The notes under the pieces: generated by a model | Told to the model about the DNA's origin: nothing | The model's database searches: none | What the model saw: the letters and a program-made list of their open reading frames with translations, nothing else | Part shown: positions 1 to 9,400 of the stretch, one piece after another | How positions within the stretch are numbered: position 1 is the first letter of the stretch | Layout of the letters: each line of letters opens with the position of its first letter | Program-made: the position numbers and the translations under genes | Source: Bacillota bacterium | GTDB lineage: Bacteria; Bacillota; Clostridia; Peptostreptococcales; Acidaminobacteraceae | Direction: 5' to 3' | DNA: 64,000 bases | NCBI GenBank assembly: GCA_030529225.1 | Contig: JAUMXH010000002.1 | Span: forward strand, 86,653-150,652

Positions 1-414
1 AATCAGGAGAAAGAGCAGGAAGAAGGCGAGCAGGCTCATCACAAAGTCCGAAATCGTCTGTGCCACGCTGTTGCCCAGGCTGTTCGCACTTTGCTTCAGG
101 TAGTCCGCCATCTTGTCTTTTAAGACATCCGGCAGGGGCATCTTGCCCAAGGCGTCGATGTCCGAGCCCGCGACGCTCGATTCCGCCGCGTGTCCCCCGA
201 GGGCGACCAGGCTGCGCTTCACCTTTTCCAATACATAGCCGTCCATGCCGGTCAGTTCGGTCAGGAGCTTTTGAAACGGCTTATAATAAAAGTACGCCAG
301 GGTCATGGCGATGAATTTTCCGATAAAACTCGCCAGGGTCTTGATGAAACCGCGCTTGTATCCCGTATAGGCGCTGATCAGCAGGATCAGCACCAGCACA
401 ATATCTAAAATCAT
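1..414 (-). CDS. CvpA family membrane protein (3' end cut by window edge)
   Basis: Translation from the ATG at 414 gives 138 residues before the window ends. It opens with a transmembrane segment (MILDIVLVLILLISAYTG) followed by GYKRGFIKTL and a second hydrophobic stretch at about residues 25-40. A polar region follows (about 45-105), and then a third hydrophobic segment (MSLLAFFLLFLLI). This topology and the RGF motif are typical of the CvpA/colicin V production family, whose biochemical role is unsettled but is often tied to envelope or division functions. It lies 33 bp downstream of the DUF5711 gene on the same strand, and these two genes commonly sit together in Clostridia. The C-terminus is outside the window, so total length is unknown. 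Confidence 0.85.
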   Translation of the reverse strand, partial: MILDIVLVLILLISAYTGYKRGFIKTLASFIGKFIAMTLAYFYYKPFQKLLTELTGMDGYVLEKVKRSLVALGGHAAESSVAGSDIDALGKMPLPDVLKDKMADYLKQSANSLGNSVAQTISDFVMSLLAFFLLFLLI

Positions 415-447
415 AGCTCACCGCCTTTGTTTTATTATTCAGAGTCC

Positions 448-1548
448 TTATTTATTTGCGTAGATGATCAGTTTGTTGTTTCCCACGATGTAAAAACTGT
501 CCTCCGACATCCACTTGAGTTCGCTGATTTCGCCCTTCAGGTTGATTTCCTGCAAAATCTTGAGGTTCGAGTCCATCACGCTGATGCGCTGATCCGAGGC
601 GCTGATCAGGTACTTTTCGCCGGCTGCGACCTTGGCCGCCGTTTCGGGCAACTTGGTGATGTTCACCTGGTTCAGAGAGGAGTCGTAGACCTTGAGCTCC
701 TTCTCGCCGACATTTCCCTCCGAAGCGTTCGATATGACATAGAGCTTGGCGTTTTTAAAGTCGGTGTCGGTGATGCCGGTACTGTAGGCGAATTCGGCCA
801 GCGGTCTGACCAGCCTGTTAAAGACCAGGAAGCTCTGGTCGCTGATCATCACGATGTTGTCCTCCACATAGATATCAAAGATCAGCGCGCCGTTCAGGTC
901 GAGGCTCGCGATGATGTTTCCCTTGTTGTCGTAGACGATGCAGAAGGTCTTGAGTTCCCCGCTCTCTATGGAAGAGGTGTAGAGGATCAGCTCGGAACTT
1001 TCAAAGTCGCAGGCGATTCTGATTACATCCCCGTGCTTGTGTTCAATCTGCCCCGTCGGCTCGAGCGCCGCGTTCATAATGATCAGCTTGTTCTCATTGT
1101 CCAGGAGCAGGTAGATGTTCTCTCGGGAAACCGCGATGTCCGTAATCTTTCCCTTTACCGTGTTTTCGGCGACGATGTTGTTGTTATCGTCGACCAGGGC
1201 CAGCCTGCCGCTGCTCAAATCGCTGATGACATAGTTGTCGTTCCATTTTATAATGTTGGTATTTGCACTTTTCAGAGGTCTGGTCCACTCCTGCTTTCCG
1301 TCCGGCCCGTAGCAGAAGAGGGTCTCGCCGGATTGAATCATCAGCTTGTCCTTAATCAGAAAGCCCTTCTTGTTCGGCGTCTTTTCGTCGATGTCGAACT
1401 CCATAATCTTTTTCATGTGGAGAGAGGATTGAAAGAGGGCGTCTTTTGCCAAGCCGAAGAGGAGCGGTGCCAGGAAGACCGCGAGGGAGATCAGAATCAG
1501 GTATAAAATTTCTATGGGATAAATTCTATATTTTCTGAATGTTTTCAT
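448..1548 (-). CDS. DUF5711 family, membrane-anchored beta-propeller-like protein
   Basis: A 366-residue protein. Residues about 13-35 form one transmembrane helix (LYLILISLAVFLAPLLFGLA). The rest is extracellular and made of short repeating beta-strand units such as LIKDKLMIQS, NYVISDLSSGRLALVDDNN and NIVMISDQSFLVFN, which suggests a WD/PQQ-like propeller. This matches DUF5711, a family of unknown function. It starts 3 bp after the upstream methyltransferase stop and precedes the cvpA-like gene, so the three are probably one operon. RBS AAGGTAAG precedes the ATG. The function cannot be stated. Confidence 0.75.
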   Translation of the reverse strand: MKTFRKYRIYPIEILYLILISLAVFLAPLLFGLAKDALFQSSLHMKKIMEFDIDEKTPNKKGFLIKDKLMIQSGETLFCYGPDGKQEWTRPLKSANTNIIKWNDNYVISDLSSGRLALVDDNNNIVAENTVKGKITDIAVSRENIYLLLDNENKLIIMNAALEPTGQIEHKHGDVIRIACDFESSELILYTSSIESGELKTFCIVYDNKGNIIASLDLNGALIFDIYVEDNIVMISDQSFLVFNRLVRPLAEFAYSTGITDTDFKNAKLYVISNASEGNVGEKELKVYDSSLNQVNITKLPETAAKVAAGEKYLISASDQRISVMDSNLKILQEINLKGEISELKWMSEDSFYIVGNNKLIIYANK

Positions 1549-1551
1549 CTC

Positions 1552-2670
1552 TTACCTTCTAAAATGATACTGATACAAATAGCACTTGATATTTCCGTTG
1601 TAGAGTTTTCGGTTTTTGTCGGCCCTGTCGCCGAAGGCGTTTTCAAAGTCCTCATTTGAGGTCAGCACATAGGCCGAGAAGCTGTCGGAATCAAAGAAGG
1701 CATCGCCCAGCGCCGCGTACAGATCGAGGACCTTCTCCCGGTCTCCGAGTCGCTCCCCGTAGGGCGGGTTGCAGACGATCACGCCCTTTTCTTCGGGCAG
1801 GACCAAATCTTTGACCGCGAGCTGCTTAAACGCGATGTTCTCCATCACGCCCGCTTCCTCGGCGTTCTCCTTGGCCATCGCGATCGCATTCTGATCGATG
1901 TCGTAGCACCTGATATCGAGCTTGGCCTCGGTCTTAATCTTCTTCTTGGCTTCGGTTCGGGCGTTTTTAAACAAATCGTGCGGAACAAAGACCCAGTTTT
2001 CCGCCGCAAAACTGCGATTCAAGCCGGGTGCAATCTGCATGCCGATCATCGCGGCCTCGATTCCCAGGGTGCCGGACCCGCAGAAGGGATCGACCAAGAC
2101 CTTGTTTTCCCTCCAGTCCGAGAGCAGGATCATGCCGGCCGCCAGGGTCTCCTTGAGCGGGGCCTCGCCCTGCTGCACGCGGTATCCGCGCTTGTGAAGC
2201 GGGGCGCCCGAGCTGTTCAGGAGGACCGAGACCTTGTCGTTCAGCAGGTTCACATGGATTTCCACCAATTCTTCATCTTCTCTGAACTGTTCGATTCCGT
2301 AGTCCTCGGAAAGCTTCTTCACGATCGCCTTTTTGCTGATGCTCTGGATGTCGGACTTGCTGTAAAGAGCCGACTTGACGCTCTTGGTCAGCACCGGAAA
2401 TCTCGCCCCTTCGGACAGGTAGTCCTCCCAGTTGATGCTGTAAATCCGTTCAAAGAGCTCATCGAAGGACCTCGCTTCAAACTCGGCGACTTTCAAAAAG
2501 ACCCTGTCGGCGGTGCGCAGGTTGATGTTCAGGTCCGCGAGCGCCATCAGCCCGCCCTCGACCTCGATTGCGCCGTTCTCGACCGACAGGATTTCGTAAC
2601 CCAGCCCGGTGAGTTCGTTTTTGGTTATTTTTTCCAGTCCAAACGAAGAGGTGATGATATATCTGTCCAT
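1552..2670 (-). CDS. THUMP domain class I SAM-dependent RNA methyltransferase
   Basis: A 372-residue protein with an N-terminal ferredoxin-like/THUMP region (about residues 1-160, RNA binding) and a C-terminal Rossmann methyltransferase. SAM motif I reads DPFCGSGTLGIEAAMIG, and the amino-methyltransferase catalytic motif IV reads NPPYGERLG. NPPY is the signature of N2-guanine or N6-adenine methylation, and the architecture fits the RlmL-N/TrmN/YpsC group that modifies 23S rRNA or tRNA. The exact target base cannot be read from sequence. RBS TAGGAG lies 6 bp upstream of the ATG. It is the first gene of the operon continuing into DUF5711 and CvpA. Confidence 0.9.
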   Translation of the reverse strand: MDRYIITSSFGLEKITKNELTGLGYEILSVENGAIEVEGGLMALADLNINLRTADRVFLKVAEFEARSFDELFERIYSINWEDYLSEGARFPVLTKSVKSALYSKSDIQSISKKAIVKKLSEDYGIEQFREDEELVEIHVNLLNDKVSVLLNSSGAPLHKRGYRVQQGEAPLKETLAAGMILLSDWRENKVLVDPFCGSGTLGIEAAMIGMQIAPGLNRSFAAENWVFVPHDLFKNARTEAKKKIKTEAKLDIRCYDIDQNAIAMAKENAEEAGVMENIAFKQLAVKDLVLPEEKGVIVCNPPYGERLGDREKVLDLYAALGDAFFDSDSFSAYVLTSNEDFENAFGDRADKNRKLYNGNIKCYLYQYHFRR

Positions 2671-2702
2671 GTCTGCTCCTATTCCTACCTATATACGGAC
2701 TC

Positions 2703-2731
2703 ATTATAGCATAAGCGCTTTGAAAATCGAT
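2703..2731 (-). promoter_or_regulatory. Extended -10 promoter for the THUMP methyltransferase operon
   Basis: On the minus strand a perfect TATAAT (2708-2703) is preceded by TGC, giving the extended -10 form TGnTATAAT. The -35 region around 2726-2731 (ATCGAT) is poor, as is common for extended -10 promoters. It lies about 33 bp upstream of the ATG at 2670. Confidence 0.65.
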
Positions 2732-2773
2732 TAAAAAAGGGCAAAAGAAATAAAAATGCAAAGTTGGAGGCAA

Positions 2774-2808
2774 GCAAAAACCCCCTTGCTTCAAACAGAA
2801 AGGGGGTT
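2774..2808 (-). terminator. Rho-independent terminator of the thi operon
   Basis: The minus strand reads a 9-bp stem (AACCCCCTT with AAGGGGGTT) around a 12-base loop, followed by TTTTTG. It lies 23 bp after the thiE stop codon. Confidence 0.85.
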
Positions 2809-2830
2809 CCACGGTATCCGTTCCATTCCG

Positions 2831-3454
2831 TTAGAGGGAGTTTCGCATCGCCTCTCTCAGTTCGGAAACGGCAAGGCTCGCGTCTTCGGCCTGCATAATT
2901 GCCGAAACCACGCAGATTCCGGTGATCGGAGACCCCTTCAGAATCTCCAGGTTGTCCTTGTTCAGGCCGCCGATCGCGTAGACCGGAATGTTCACGGCCT
3001 CGCAGATTTGATTCAGGGTTGAAACCTCGGTTCTGACCGTCACGACCTTGGTCGTGGTCGGGTAGATCGCCCCGACTCCCAGACAGCTCGCGCCCTCTCT
3101 CTCAGCCTCCAGGGCCTGTTCCACGGTCTTGGCGGTCGCGCCCACCATGCTGCCTGCGGGCAGGAGCTCTCTCGCGTAGCGAATCGGGATGTCGCTTTGG
3201 CCCAGGTGGACATGGCAGCCCGCTATCATCGCGATGTCAATCCGGTCATCAATGAAGAGGGGGGTCTCGTAGCGATCCGCGATCTCCTTCACCTTTTGGG
3301 TCAGGGCGAGCAGCTCCCGATCCGAGCGCATCTTCTCGCGCAGCTGCAACAAATCGACGCCCGCCTTGCAGACCTCTTCGACGCGCTCCAAAAAGGCGTC
3401 CTCACTCATGCCGCTGCTGTCCGTGATGAAGTACAGTTGTTTCTCTTGACTCAT
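2831..3454 (-). CDS. thiE: Thiamine phosphate synthase
   Basis: This 207-residue protein joins hydroxymethylpyrimidine pyrophosphate and hydroxyethylthiazole phosphate to make thiamine phosphate. Seen in the sequence are the N-terminal strand LYFITDSS, the QLREK substrate-binding motif, FIDDRIDIA, HLGQSDIPI, the GVGAIYPTTTK phosphate loop and PVYAIGGL, all in the usual ThiE TIM-barrel order. The frame is open upstream to 3517, but the ATG at 3454 has a perfect AAAGGAG RBS and overlaps the thiM stop by 4 bp (ATGA), so I chose it. It is the last gene of thiW-thiM-thiE. The chromosomal window lacks thiC and thiG, which points to salvage of the precursors. Confidence 0.95.
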   Translation of the reverse strand: MSQEKQLYFITDSSGMSEDAFLERVEEVCKAGVDLLQLREKMRSDRELLALTQKVKEIADRYETPLFIDDRIDIAMIAGCHVHLGQSDIPIRYARELLPAGSMVGATAKTVEQALEAEREGASCLGVGAIYPTTTKVVTVRTEVSTLNQICEAVNIPVYAIGGLNKDNLEILKGSPITGICVVSAIMQAEDASLAVSELREAMRNSL

Positions 3455-4299
3455 TTTGATCTCCTTTCCCAAGTTGCGAGGCGTTCCAAATCCCCATCTT
3501 CCAGTATGCTGATGCAATCGATCAGATGGAGCTCAAAGGACATGGAGCCCAAGGGCGCCTCCCCTGCGATCGAACACCTTTCTTCGGCCAGTTCTCCCGA
3601 GACGCCCATGACCACGCAGCCGCAGAGGGCGGCCTCGATCGGCTTGGAAGCGGGAAGGTAGGACGCGATCAGTGTCGTCAGCATGCAGCCGGTTCCGGTG
3701 ATGGAGGAGAGCAGGGGCGTGCCGTTCTTCACCAGGTAGCTCTCTTCTCCGTCCGAGAGGATGTCGATCTTGCCGCTCCCGACCGCGACCGCGCCGGTCT
3801 CCCGGGCCAGGCGCCTGACAATCGCGATCGATTCTTCCAAATTCTCTTCTTTTACCCGGTCTTCCGCCCCGACATCGACGCCGGCGGCATGGGAGTCCAG
3901 GCCGAGCATGGTCTTGATTTCGGACATATTGCCCTTGATGACGGAAACGGATTCCCCATCCGCCAGTGTCCTTGCGAGCTCCAGGCGCAGCGGACTGACG
4001 CTGATTCCCACGAGGTCTAAAATAATCGGAATTCCGTTTTCCGAGGCGACCCGCGCCGATCGCTGCATGGATTCCATCCGCGCATCGGTGATGTTTCCGA
4101 GATTCAGCGCCAAGGCTTTGCTTCGCCCGGTGATGCCCTCGACCTCGAGCGGGTGCTCCGCCATGATCGGCGAGGCCCCGACCGCGAGCACGGCGTTCGC
4201 GCAGTTCTTGATCGAAATCGGGTTGGTGATGCAGTGAATCAGCGGTTTATTTTCCTTCGTGTGCTTCCTTATAGCGGAGAAGGCTCTTTGAACTTTCAT
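3451..4299 (-). CDS. thiM: Hydroxyethylthiazole kinase
   Basis: A 282-residue ribokinase-like enzyme that phosphorylates 4-methyl-5-(2-hydroxyethyl)thiazole, the salvage input for ThiE. Diagnostic segments are PLIHCITNPISIKNCANAVLA, the MAEHPLEVE substrate loop, NLGNI, LDLVGISVSPLR, VIKGNMSEI and the GTGCMLTTLIASYLPA anion hole with the catalytic cysteine-containing GTGCM motif. Length matches the family. Its start lies inside the 3' end of thiW (53-bp overlap) and its stop overlaps thiE by 4 bp, so translation is probably coupled. Confidence 0.95.
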   Translation of the reverse strand: MKVQRAFSAIRKHTKENKPLIHCITNPISIKNCANAVLAVGASPIMAEHPLEVEGITGRSKALALNLGNITDARMESMQRSARVASENGIPIILDLVGISVSPLRLELARTLADGESVSVIKGNMSEIKTMLGLDSHAAGVDVGAEDRVKEENLEESIAIVRRLARETGAVAVGSGKIDILSDGEESYLVKNGTPLLSSITGTGCMLTTLIASYLPASKPIEAALCGCVVMGVSGELAEERCSIAGEAPLGSMSFELHLIDCISILEDGDLERLATWERRSK

Positions 4300-4810
4300 A
4301 TGAATGTACTCCCAGTTTGCATTGGATTTTGTAAAGCAGGCCGTTGGCTCTGAGGGTGTTCAGGAAGAGGAAGGCCACCGATCCGCCCATTAAAGTCGCG
4401 AGGACGAAAGACGGAACGTAGAACATCCAAGTCAGGCCGGTCTTGCCGTAGAGCAGGGTCATGACCGGGTAAGAGACGATCGAGCCGATGAAGCCGGTGC
4501 CGATGATTTCTCCGAGCACGGCCGCCCAAATTTTTCCGTTAGACAGTTTGTAAAATACGCCGGATAAAAAGGCGCCAAAGACAGCTCCGGTGATCGCGAG
4601 CGGCGGAATTCCCATCACGCTCATGCGGATGATGGCGATGGTAAAGGCATTCAGAAGCGCATACCATGGCCCTAAAAATACGGCCGCCACGATGTTGACC
4701 AGGTGGGCGGTGGGACAAAGGCCTTCGACCCTCAGCAACGGGCTGATGACGACACCGATGGCGACAAACATCGAAAGTGTCACCATTCTCAATAGATTTG
4801 TTTGTTTCAT
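4247..4810 (-). CDS. thiW: ThiW, ECF-type S-component for a thiamine precursor
   Basis: A 187-residue integral membrane protein with five or six hydrophobic helices. The family pattern MKQTNLLRMVTLSMFVAIG, VEGLCPTAHLVNIVAAVFLGPWYALL (shown in parts), GIPPLAITGAVFGAFLSG and GEIIGTGFIGSIVSYPV is characteristic of ThiW. ThiW is the predicted substrate-binding subunit of an ECF transporter for the thiazole moiety, which fits its operon with thiM. No ECF ATPase or T-component lies nearby, so it would have to use a shared module encoded elsewhere. The frame is open to 4903, but the ATG at 4810 has the RBS GGAGGGAACCT and matches family N-termini. That RBS lies inside the leader hairpin annotated at 4811-4975. 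Confidence 0.9.
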   Translation of the reverse strand: MKQTNLLRMVTLSMFVAIGVVISPLLRVEGLCPTAHLVNIVAAVFLGPWYALLNAFTIAIIRMSVMGIPPLAITGAVFGAFLSGVFYKLSNGKIWAAVLGEIIGTGFIGSIVSYPVMTLLYGKTGLTWMFYVPSFVLATLMGGSVAFLFLNTLRANGLLYKIQCKLGVHSYESSKSLLRYKEAHEGK

Positions 4811-4975
4811 AGGTTCCCTCCAAACCGTCGCGACACCGCTCGAAGGAAACCAAGTAGCGCGCGAACATACACAAGTCGGTCGAAACTTACAGTTTCCTCT
4901 CACCCTGTAACACAGGTTCCCTCGCTACTTTATTTACGGTAAACAAGGCGCTCCCCAGGCTTACCACACATTCCA
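4811..4975 (-). promoter_or_regulatory. Structured 5' leader of the thi operon, possible non-TPP riboswitch
   Basis: The leader RNA runs from the predicted start near 4975 to the thiW ATG. Elements on the minus strand: a hairpin GGUAAGC/GUUUACC (4965-4938), and a closing stem AAGUAGCG/CGCUACUU (4930-4923 with 4859-4852) that encloses two hairpins, CCUGU/ACAGG (4916-4904) and GAAACU/AGUUUC (4896-4882). Outside the closed domain, GGUUUCCUUC (4851-4842) can pair over 10 bp, counting G-U pairs, with GGAGGGAACC (4821-4812), which contains the Shine-Dalgarno sequence. The same strand can instead pair with GAGGAAAC (4899-4892). This is the layout of a translational switch. The TPP hallmarks CUGAGA and the ACCUGAU..GGGA core are absent. 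Confidence 0.55.
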
Positions 4976-4981
4976 ATGCAC

Positions 4982-5009
4982 AGTATAGCACAAAGTCGCG
5001 AAAATGCAA
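4982..5009 (-). promoter_or_regulatory. Promoter of the thi operon
   Basis: The minus strand carries TTGCAT (5009-5004), a 16-bp spacer and TATACT (4987-4982), predicting transcription start near 4975. The site is divergent from the femAB-like promoter at 5042-5070, and the two -35 boxes are 32 bp apart. Confidence 0.7.
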
Positions 5010-5041
5010 GAAAAAATTGCCCTCGCCCGCACGCCCGCAGC

Positions 5042-5070
5042 TTGACATCGGAATTTTTATTACCTATAAT
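5042..5070 (+). promoter_or_regulatory. Consensus sigma-A promoter for the FemAB-like gene
   Basis: Perfect TTGACA (5042-5047), 17-bp spacer, perfect TATAAT (5065-5070). Predicted start is near 5077, leaving a leader of about 37 nt. Confidence 0.9.
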
Positions 5071-5113
5071 AAGACCGTATTTGTGCACAGAAAGGGAAGA
5101 TAAGGGGACGAGT

Positions 5114-6181
5114 ATGCCGCTATTAACAAACCATCCGGAAAAAAGAGAAGACTACGACAGATTTATGCAGGAGGCCCTCCTTCCGAACATCCTGCAGGCC
5201 GGGGCCTGGTCTGCAGTCAAGGACAACTGGGGCAGCGAGCGGATTTATGTGGAAAAAGACGGAAAGATTGTCGCGGCGGCCTCCCTTTTGATCAAGCGCC
5301 TGCTCGGCCAGACCCTGCTCTACTCGCCGAGGGGCTTTGTGGTGGCACCCTTTGATGCCAAGGAGACTTCGATTGAAACCGAACACTTTGAGGGGGAGCG
5401 GGCCGAGAACCTGAAGGCGCTGATTGCCGAAATCGACGCCTACGCGAAGTCGGTCGGTGCCTACTCCCTTGCGATCGACCCCGAGATTGCCAAGGGGGAC
5501 GCCTCGGAAGACTTCATCCGGTCGCTCGGGTTCAAACAGGAAAAGGACCCGATGAGCTTCATTCAGCCCCGCTACCTGGCTTGGCTCGACATCCAAAAGA
5601 GCGACGAGGAGCTGATGGCCTTTTTCAGCTCCAAGACCCGCTACAACATCAAGCTCGCGGAAAAGAAGGGCGTCTATGTGAAGGAGCATGGGATAGATGC
5701 GATTCCCGTGTTTTTTGAGCTCCACAAAATCATGGCCAAGCGAAACGACATCGCCATCCGCGGGGAGGACTATTACTACAAGCTGATGAACACCTTTCCG
5801 GATTCGAGGGTCTTTATCGCCTACCACGAGGAGGAGCCGCTGGCGGCCGCAATCCTGATCAACTACTGCGGAACCGCTTGGTACGCTTACGGTGCGAGCT
5901 CCAACAGCAAACGAAACTTCATGCCGAACCAGCTGATGCAGTGGGTGATGATTCAGTGGGCAAAGCAGCGGGGCGCAATCCGCTACGACTTCGGCGGCTT
6001 CTTTTACATTGACCCTGAAGACGGGCTCTACCGCTTTAAATCGGGCTTTACCGGAAAGGAAAACAACGTGGAACTGATCGGGGAATACGAGAAGGTCTAC
6101 AAGCCGTTGGTCTACGCCTTCTTCAGCAAGGCGCTGCCGCTAGGATCCAAGCTTCTGAAGTTCATCAACCGGCGAAAGTAA
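5114..6181 (+). CDS. FemAB family peptidoglycan bridge aminoacyltransferase
   Basis: A 355-residue protein of the FemA/FemX/MurM family, which uses aminoacyl-tRNA to add residues to the lipid II stem peptide. Two GNAT-like halves are visible. The second holds SSKTRYNIKLAEKKGVYV, KIMAKRNDI, AAAILINYCGTAWYAYGASS and the conserved IRYDFGGFFYIDPEDGLYRFK segment (quoted in parts). It lacks the long coiled-coil arm of staphylococcal FemA. The frame is open from 4976, but the promoter at 5042-5070 lies inside that extension, so the start must be downstream. The ATG at 5114 with GGGGACG upstream is preferred. The amino acid added cannot be inferred. Confidence 0.9.
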   Translation: MPLLTNHPEKREDYDRFMQEALLPNILQAGAWSAVKDNWGSERIYVEKDGKIVAAASLLIKRLLGQTLLYSPRGFVVAPFDAKETSIETEHFEGERAENLKALIAEIDAYAKSVGAYSLAIDPEIAKGDASEDFIRSLGFKQEKDPMSFIQPRYLAWLDIQKSDEELMAFFSSKTRYNIKLAEKKGVYVKEHGIDAIPVFFELHKIMAKRNDIAIRGEDYYYKLMNTFPDSRVFIAYHEEEPLAAAILINYCGTAWYAYGASSNSKRNFMPNQLMQWVMIQWAKQRGAIRYDFGGFFYIDPEDGLYRFKSGFTGKENNVELIGEYEKVYKPLVYAFFSKALPLGSKLLKFINRRK

Positions 6182-6312
6182 AGCCTTTCTCAATTCGCAA
6201 GGCCCCCTGTTTGCAGGGAAAAGGGAGGCGAACAATCGGAAAAAGCCGGCCCTTCACTCAGACCGGCGGCCCCGGACACTACCCGGAAAGGAAAACGAAT
6301 CTTTGATCAAAC

Positions 6313-6336
6313 GCCCCTTATAACAGGGGCTTTTTT
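6313..6336 (+). terminator. Rho-independent terminator after the FemAB-like gene
   Basis: Stem GCCCCT/AGGGGC with loop TATAAC, followed by TTTTTT (6331-6336). Confidence 0.85.
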
Positions 6337-6338
6337 AC

Positions 6339-6367
6339 TGGAAAAAAGTCCCGAATCATGGTATCAT
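6339..6367 (+). promoter_or_regulatory. Probable extended -10 promoter for the SLH protein
   Basis: TGGAAA (6339-6344), 17-bp spacer, TATCAT (6362-6367) preceded by TGG, i.e. an extended -10. It begins directly after the preceding terminator and leaves a leader of about 70 nt. Confidence 0.5.
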
Positions 6368-6445
6368 CTTTTTATGATTCTCATTCCTATTTTATTATTG
6401 GTTTGGGTATCAATATCACTGTTATGTTCGAAATAAGGAGGCGGA

Positions 6446-9400
6446 ATGTTTAAGAACAGATTCATCAGATCGTTATTTGCAGTAGCGCTCGCGCTCAGTC
6501 TGCTTTTACCGAGTATCCCTTTGCAAGCGGATACCAAAAAGGAGATCACCCTGCGTGGCAGCAGCTACGGGTTTACAAAAATCGCTCGATTTACCCTTAC
6601 AAACTTTGATGAGGTAAACAGCGTGACCGGAGTCAAGGTAAATGACAAATCGTACCGGAAGGTGGACAATCAGGATAGCTTGCAGGAAGACGAAACTTAC
6701 TTCCTAAATGACACTGATCCCCAAGTTATGCTTCGGAATTTGAAAAACGGAGACAAGGTCGAGTTATTCACGAAGGACGGATTCCTGCACATCGATATCA
6801 ACAATATTGACGCCTATTTTGGCGGAATCCACAATAAAAGAACCCTGAAGTTCACCTTCTATGAGGACTCTTCGAACGGGGGAGATGCAGGTAATCCGGG
6901 AGAGGGCGGAAGCCCGGGAGACAGCGGTAACCCGGGAGATAACGGCGGTTCGGGAGATAACGGAACGCCGGAGCAACCGGGCGGCAATCAGCTCATCATA
7001 CATTTGAAGCCGATCAGGCAGTTCAGCAACTTCCACATCGAATCGGATGTCAATTTGAACGGAAAGATAAGTTCGCTGTCGGTCAACCATGTCGCCTATG
7101 AGTTGGTGACGAGTTCCTACATGGCCTGGTACCCGCAAAAGTACTATATTGACGGGCGAAAGATTCATTTGTCCGAATTGGAACATGAGGATGTTTTAAG
7201 TCTTGTAGACCTCGACGGAAACACCCACAGTTTTGTGTATAAGAAGGTAGGCTCGAACGTCTCGTTGGAAGCGATTGCCGAGGCTCCGAAACCGAAGCGT
7301 CTCCAAGTTCGCATTCGGGGATCCTTTGAGGCCGCGATGGAAAACCAGAAGGGCTATGATGCGATTTCAGGAGCCACTTCCGGCGGAGCGATAGATAACC
7401 AAAACAGCAATGTGAAGGTGGAGGTCTTTGAAGGCGACAATCCGGAGGAATCGGACTGGAAGCCGCTCCATGAAAGCAAGGTTAAACAAAAGAAACTCAC
7501 TCTGATTTTGGATGCGGAGTCGGGCATGGAGCCGGTCTATAACAACTTGACCTCTGCACTGACCTTGAGGGGGACCCCGAAGAAGGCCGGAAAATACAAG
7601 GTGAAGGTGATCTTGGAAGAGGTCGGCGGAAGAACGGCGGAAAGCAACGAGCTTCCTTTTCATGTGTATGACTACAATGAACTGTTGATAGACCACTTTA
7701 AGGTTGAGAATGCCAAGAAGATGCAGGACGGAAAATACATCTGGGATATGGAACCTTGGGTGATACAAAAGTTCGGCGGCGAACAGGAAAGCGTCTTGGC
7801 ACCGAAGGAGATTAAGGCATGGTTCGGATCTCACAAGAGCGGAACCTACGGAGAACTCGGAACGTCCGTGCACGGAGAGCCGACCCAGACGCTCATCATA
7901 GGAGAGGGAACAAATTTAACCCTGGTCAATATGAAGATTTTGAGCAGTGTTAAGATTCTGGTCAAAGACGGCGGCGTCCTGAACCTGATGGATTCTTCTC
8001 TGCACGGCAAGGTGGAAGTGAGGGACGGCGGAATCTTGCAGGTAAACTATGATGCGCACAAGGGCAAGTTCCTGACGGGTTCTTCGATCAACGGACAGGT
8101 GGAGCTCAAGGATGGAGCGATTCTTGAGAATTCCCTTCTTTATTCAAACACCAATTACCTGGCGAACGGTGAACTGGTGAGACAGAACGTAAACCCTGTC
8201 GTGAAAATCAGCGGCAAGGTCAGAATAAACGGAAAGGTTTTTGTAAAAGGAGATGAGGCTCCCGGCGGGATAGATCCGAATACCGGAAAGTCTTACAAGG
8301 GACAGCCTGCCCTGGGTCTGGAAGAAAATGCGGAATTGGAACTTCTAAAAGATGCCGTTCTGGGACTCTACGGGGGAGGAAAGACCCACCTCAGCACGCA
8401 GGGAGGAGCAGCGCTTCTTTTGGCCGGCGGCTCAACGGTGAGCGGAGAGGGTTCATTGATCGCCATCCCGGGCAACACCGTGTACGGAGACGGATCGGTG
8501 GCTGTGGAAGGTAGCGGAACCCTCGCGGCGAAGCAACTTTACATCCAGGGAGGAAATACGCATGACAAAAAAGCGAAGGGCGGAAAGCCTCTGGGAGAAA
8601 CGGTAAAGGTGGACATGCGTGTGGAACCGGTCGGAAAACTCTTGGAAGGGAAGGCGGGAGCCGGTCAGGTAATCGATGACCAGCCGCGCTACTGGCAACT
8701 GATTCTGACTCCGCCGGACTACGAATATTTAAAAGAACAGGAAAATCAGCAGCCGATCACATGGAAGCCTACTGAGGAGAACGGGGGCAATGCGGGTGAC
8801 AACGGCGGAAGCGTCGGAGACAATGGCGGAAGCGCCGGTAATAACGGCGGCAATGCAGGCAATAATGGCGGCAATGCCAATTCCGGAAACGCCGGAAATC
8901 CGCCGAGCCAAGACACAGGAAATGCAAACAACAGCGGAAACCACTCGATTATCAGCGATTCGGGAAGCACCGGAGGGTCGGGATCCTTCGTGCCGTCAAG
9001 GCCTGCGCCGAAGAAAGACGGCAATTCGGACGTGACGATCCAAGATGCCGCGACGCCGCTTTCCGCATCGGAAAAAGCTTTGAAAGAAGAGCTGGAGGGG
9101 CTTACGATAGCGGAGCATGACAGGAAGTTGATTGAGCGGCTCCTTCTGAAAGAAATCGGGAATGCAGCCTTTGCAAGAGAAATCTCCGAGGACGCACTGC
9201 GCGAGTATGCAAAGACGGTGAACAAGGTCTTTGCGGACGAGTCGGAAGCCTCGTGGTATGCGAAGGAGCTCAGCGCAATGCGCCTCATGAAACTCATGCA
9301 GGGGTATGAAGACGGAACGATGCGCGCAGAGAACCCGATTACGGGAAAAGAATACGTGACCATCCTTGTGCGAGCGGGCGCTTGGGAAATCGAGAAGGTC

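Noticed and set aside
427..1506. A 359-codon plus-strand frame opposite the DUF5711 gene
   Set aside because: It lacks a ribosome binding site and family resemblance, while the minus-strand gene has a transmembrane anchor, an RBS and operon spacing.
4811..4980. TPP riboswitch upstream of thiW-thiM-thiE
   Set aside because: Expected from the genes, but the CUGAGA loop and the pyrophosphate-binding ACCUGAU...GGGA segment are absent on both strands. It was annotated as an unassigned structured leader instead.
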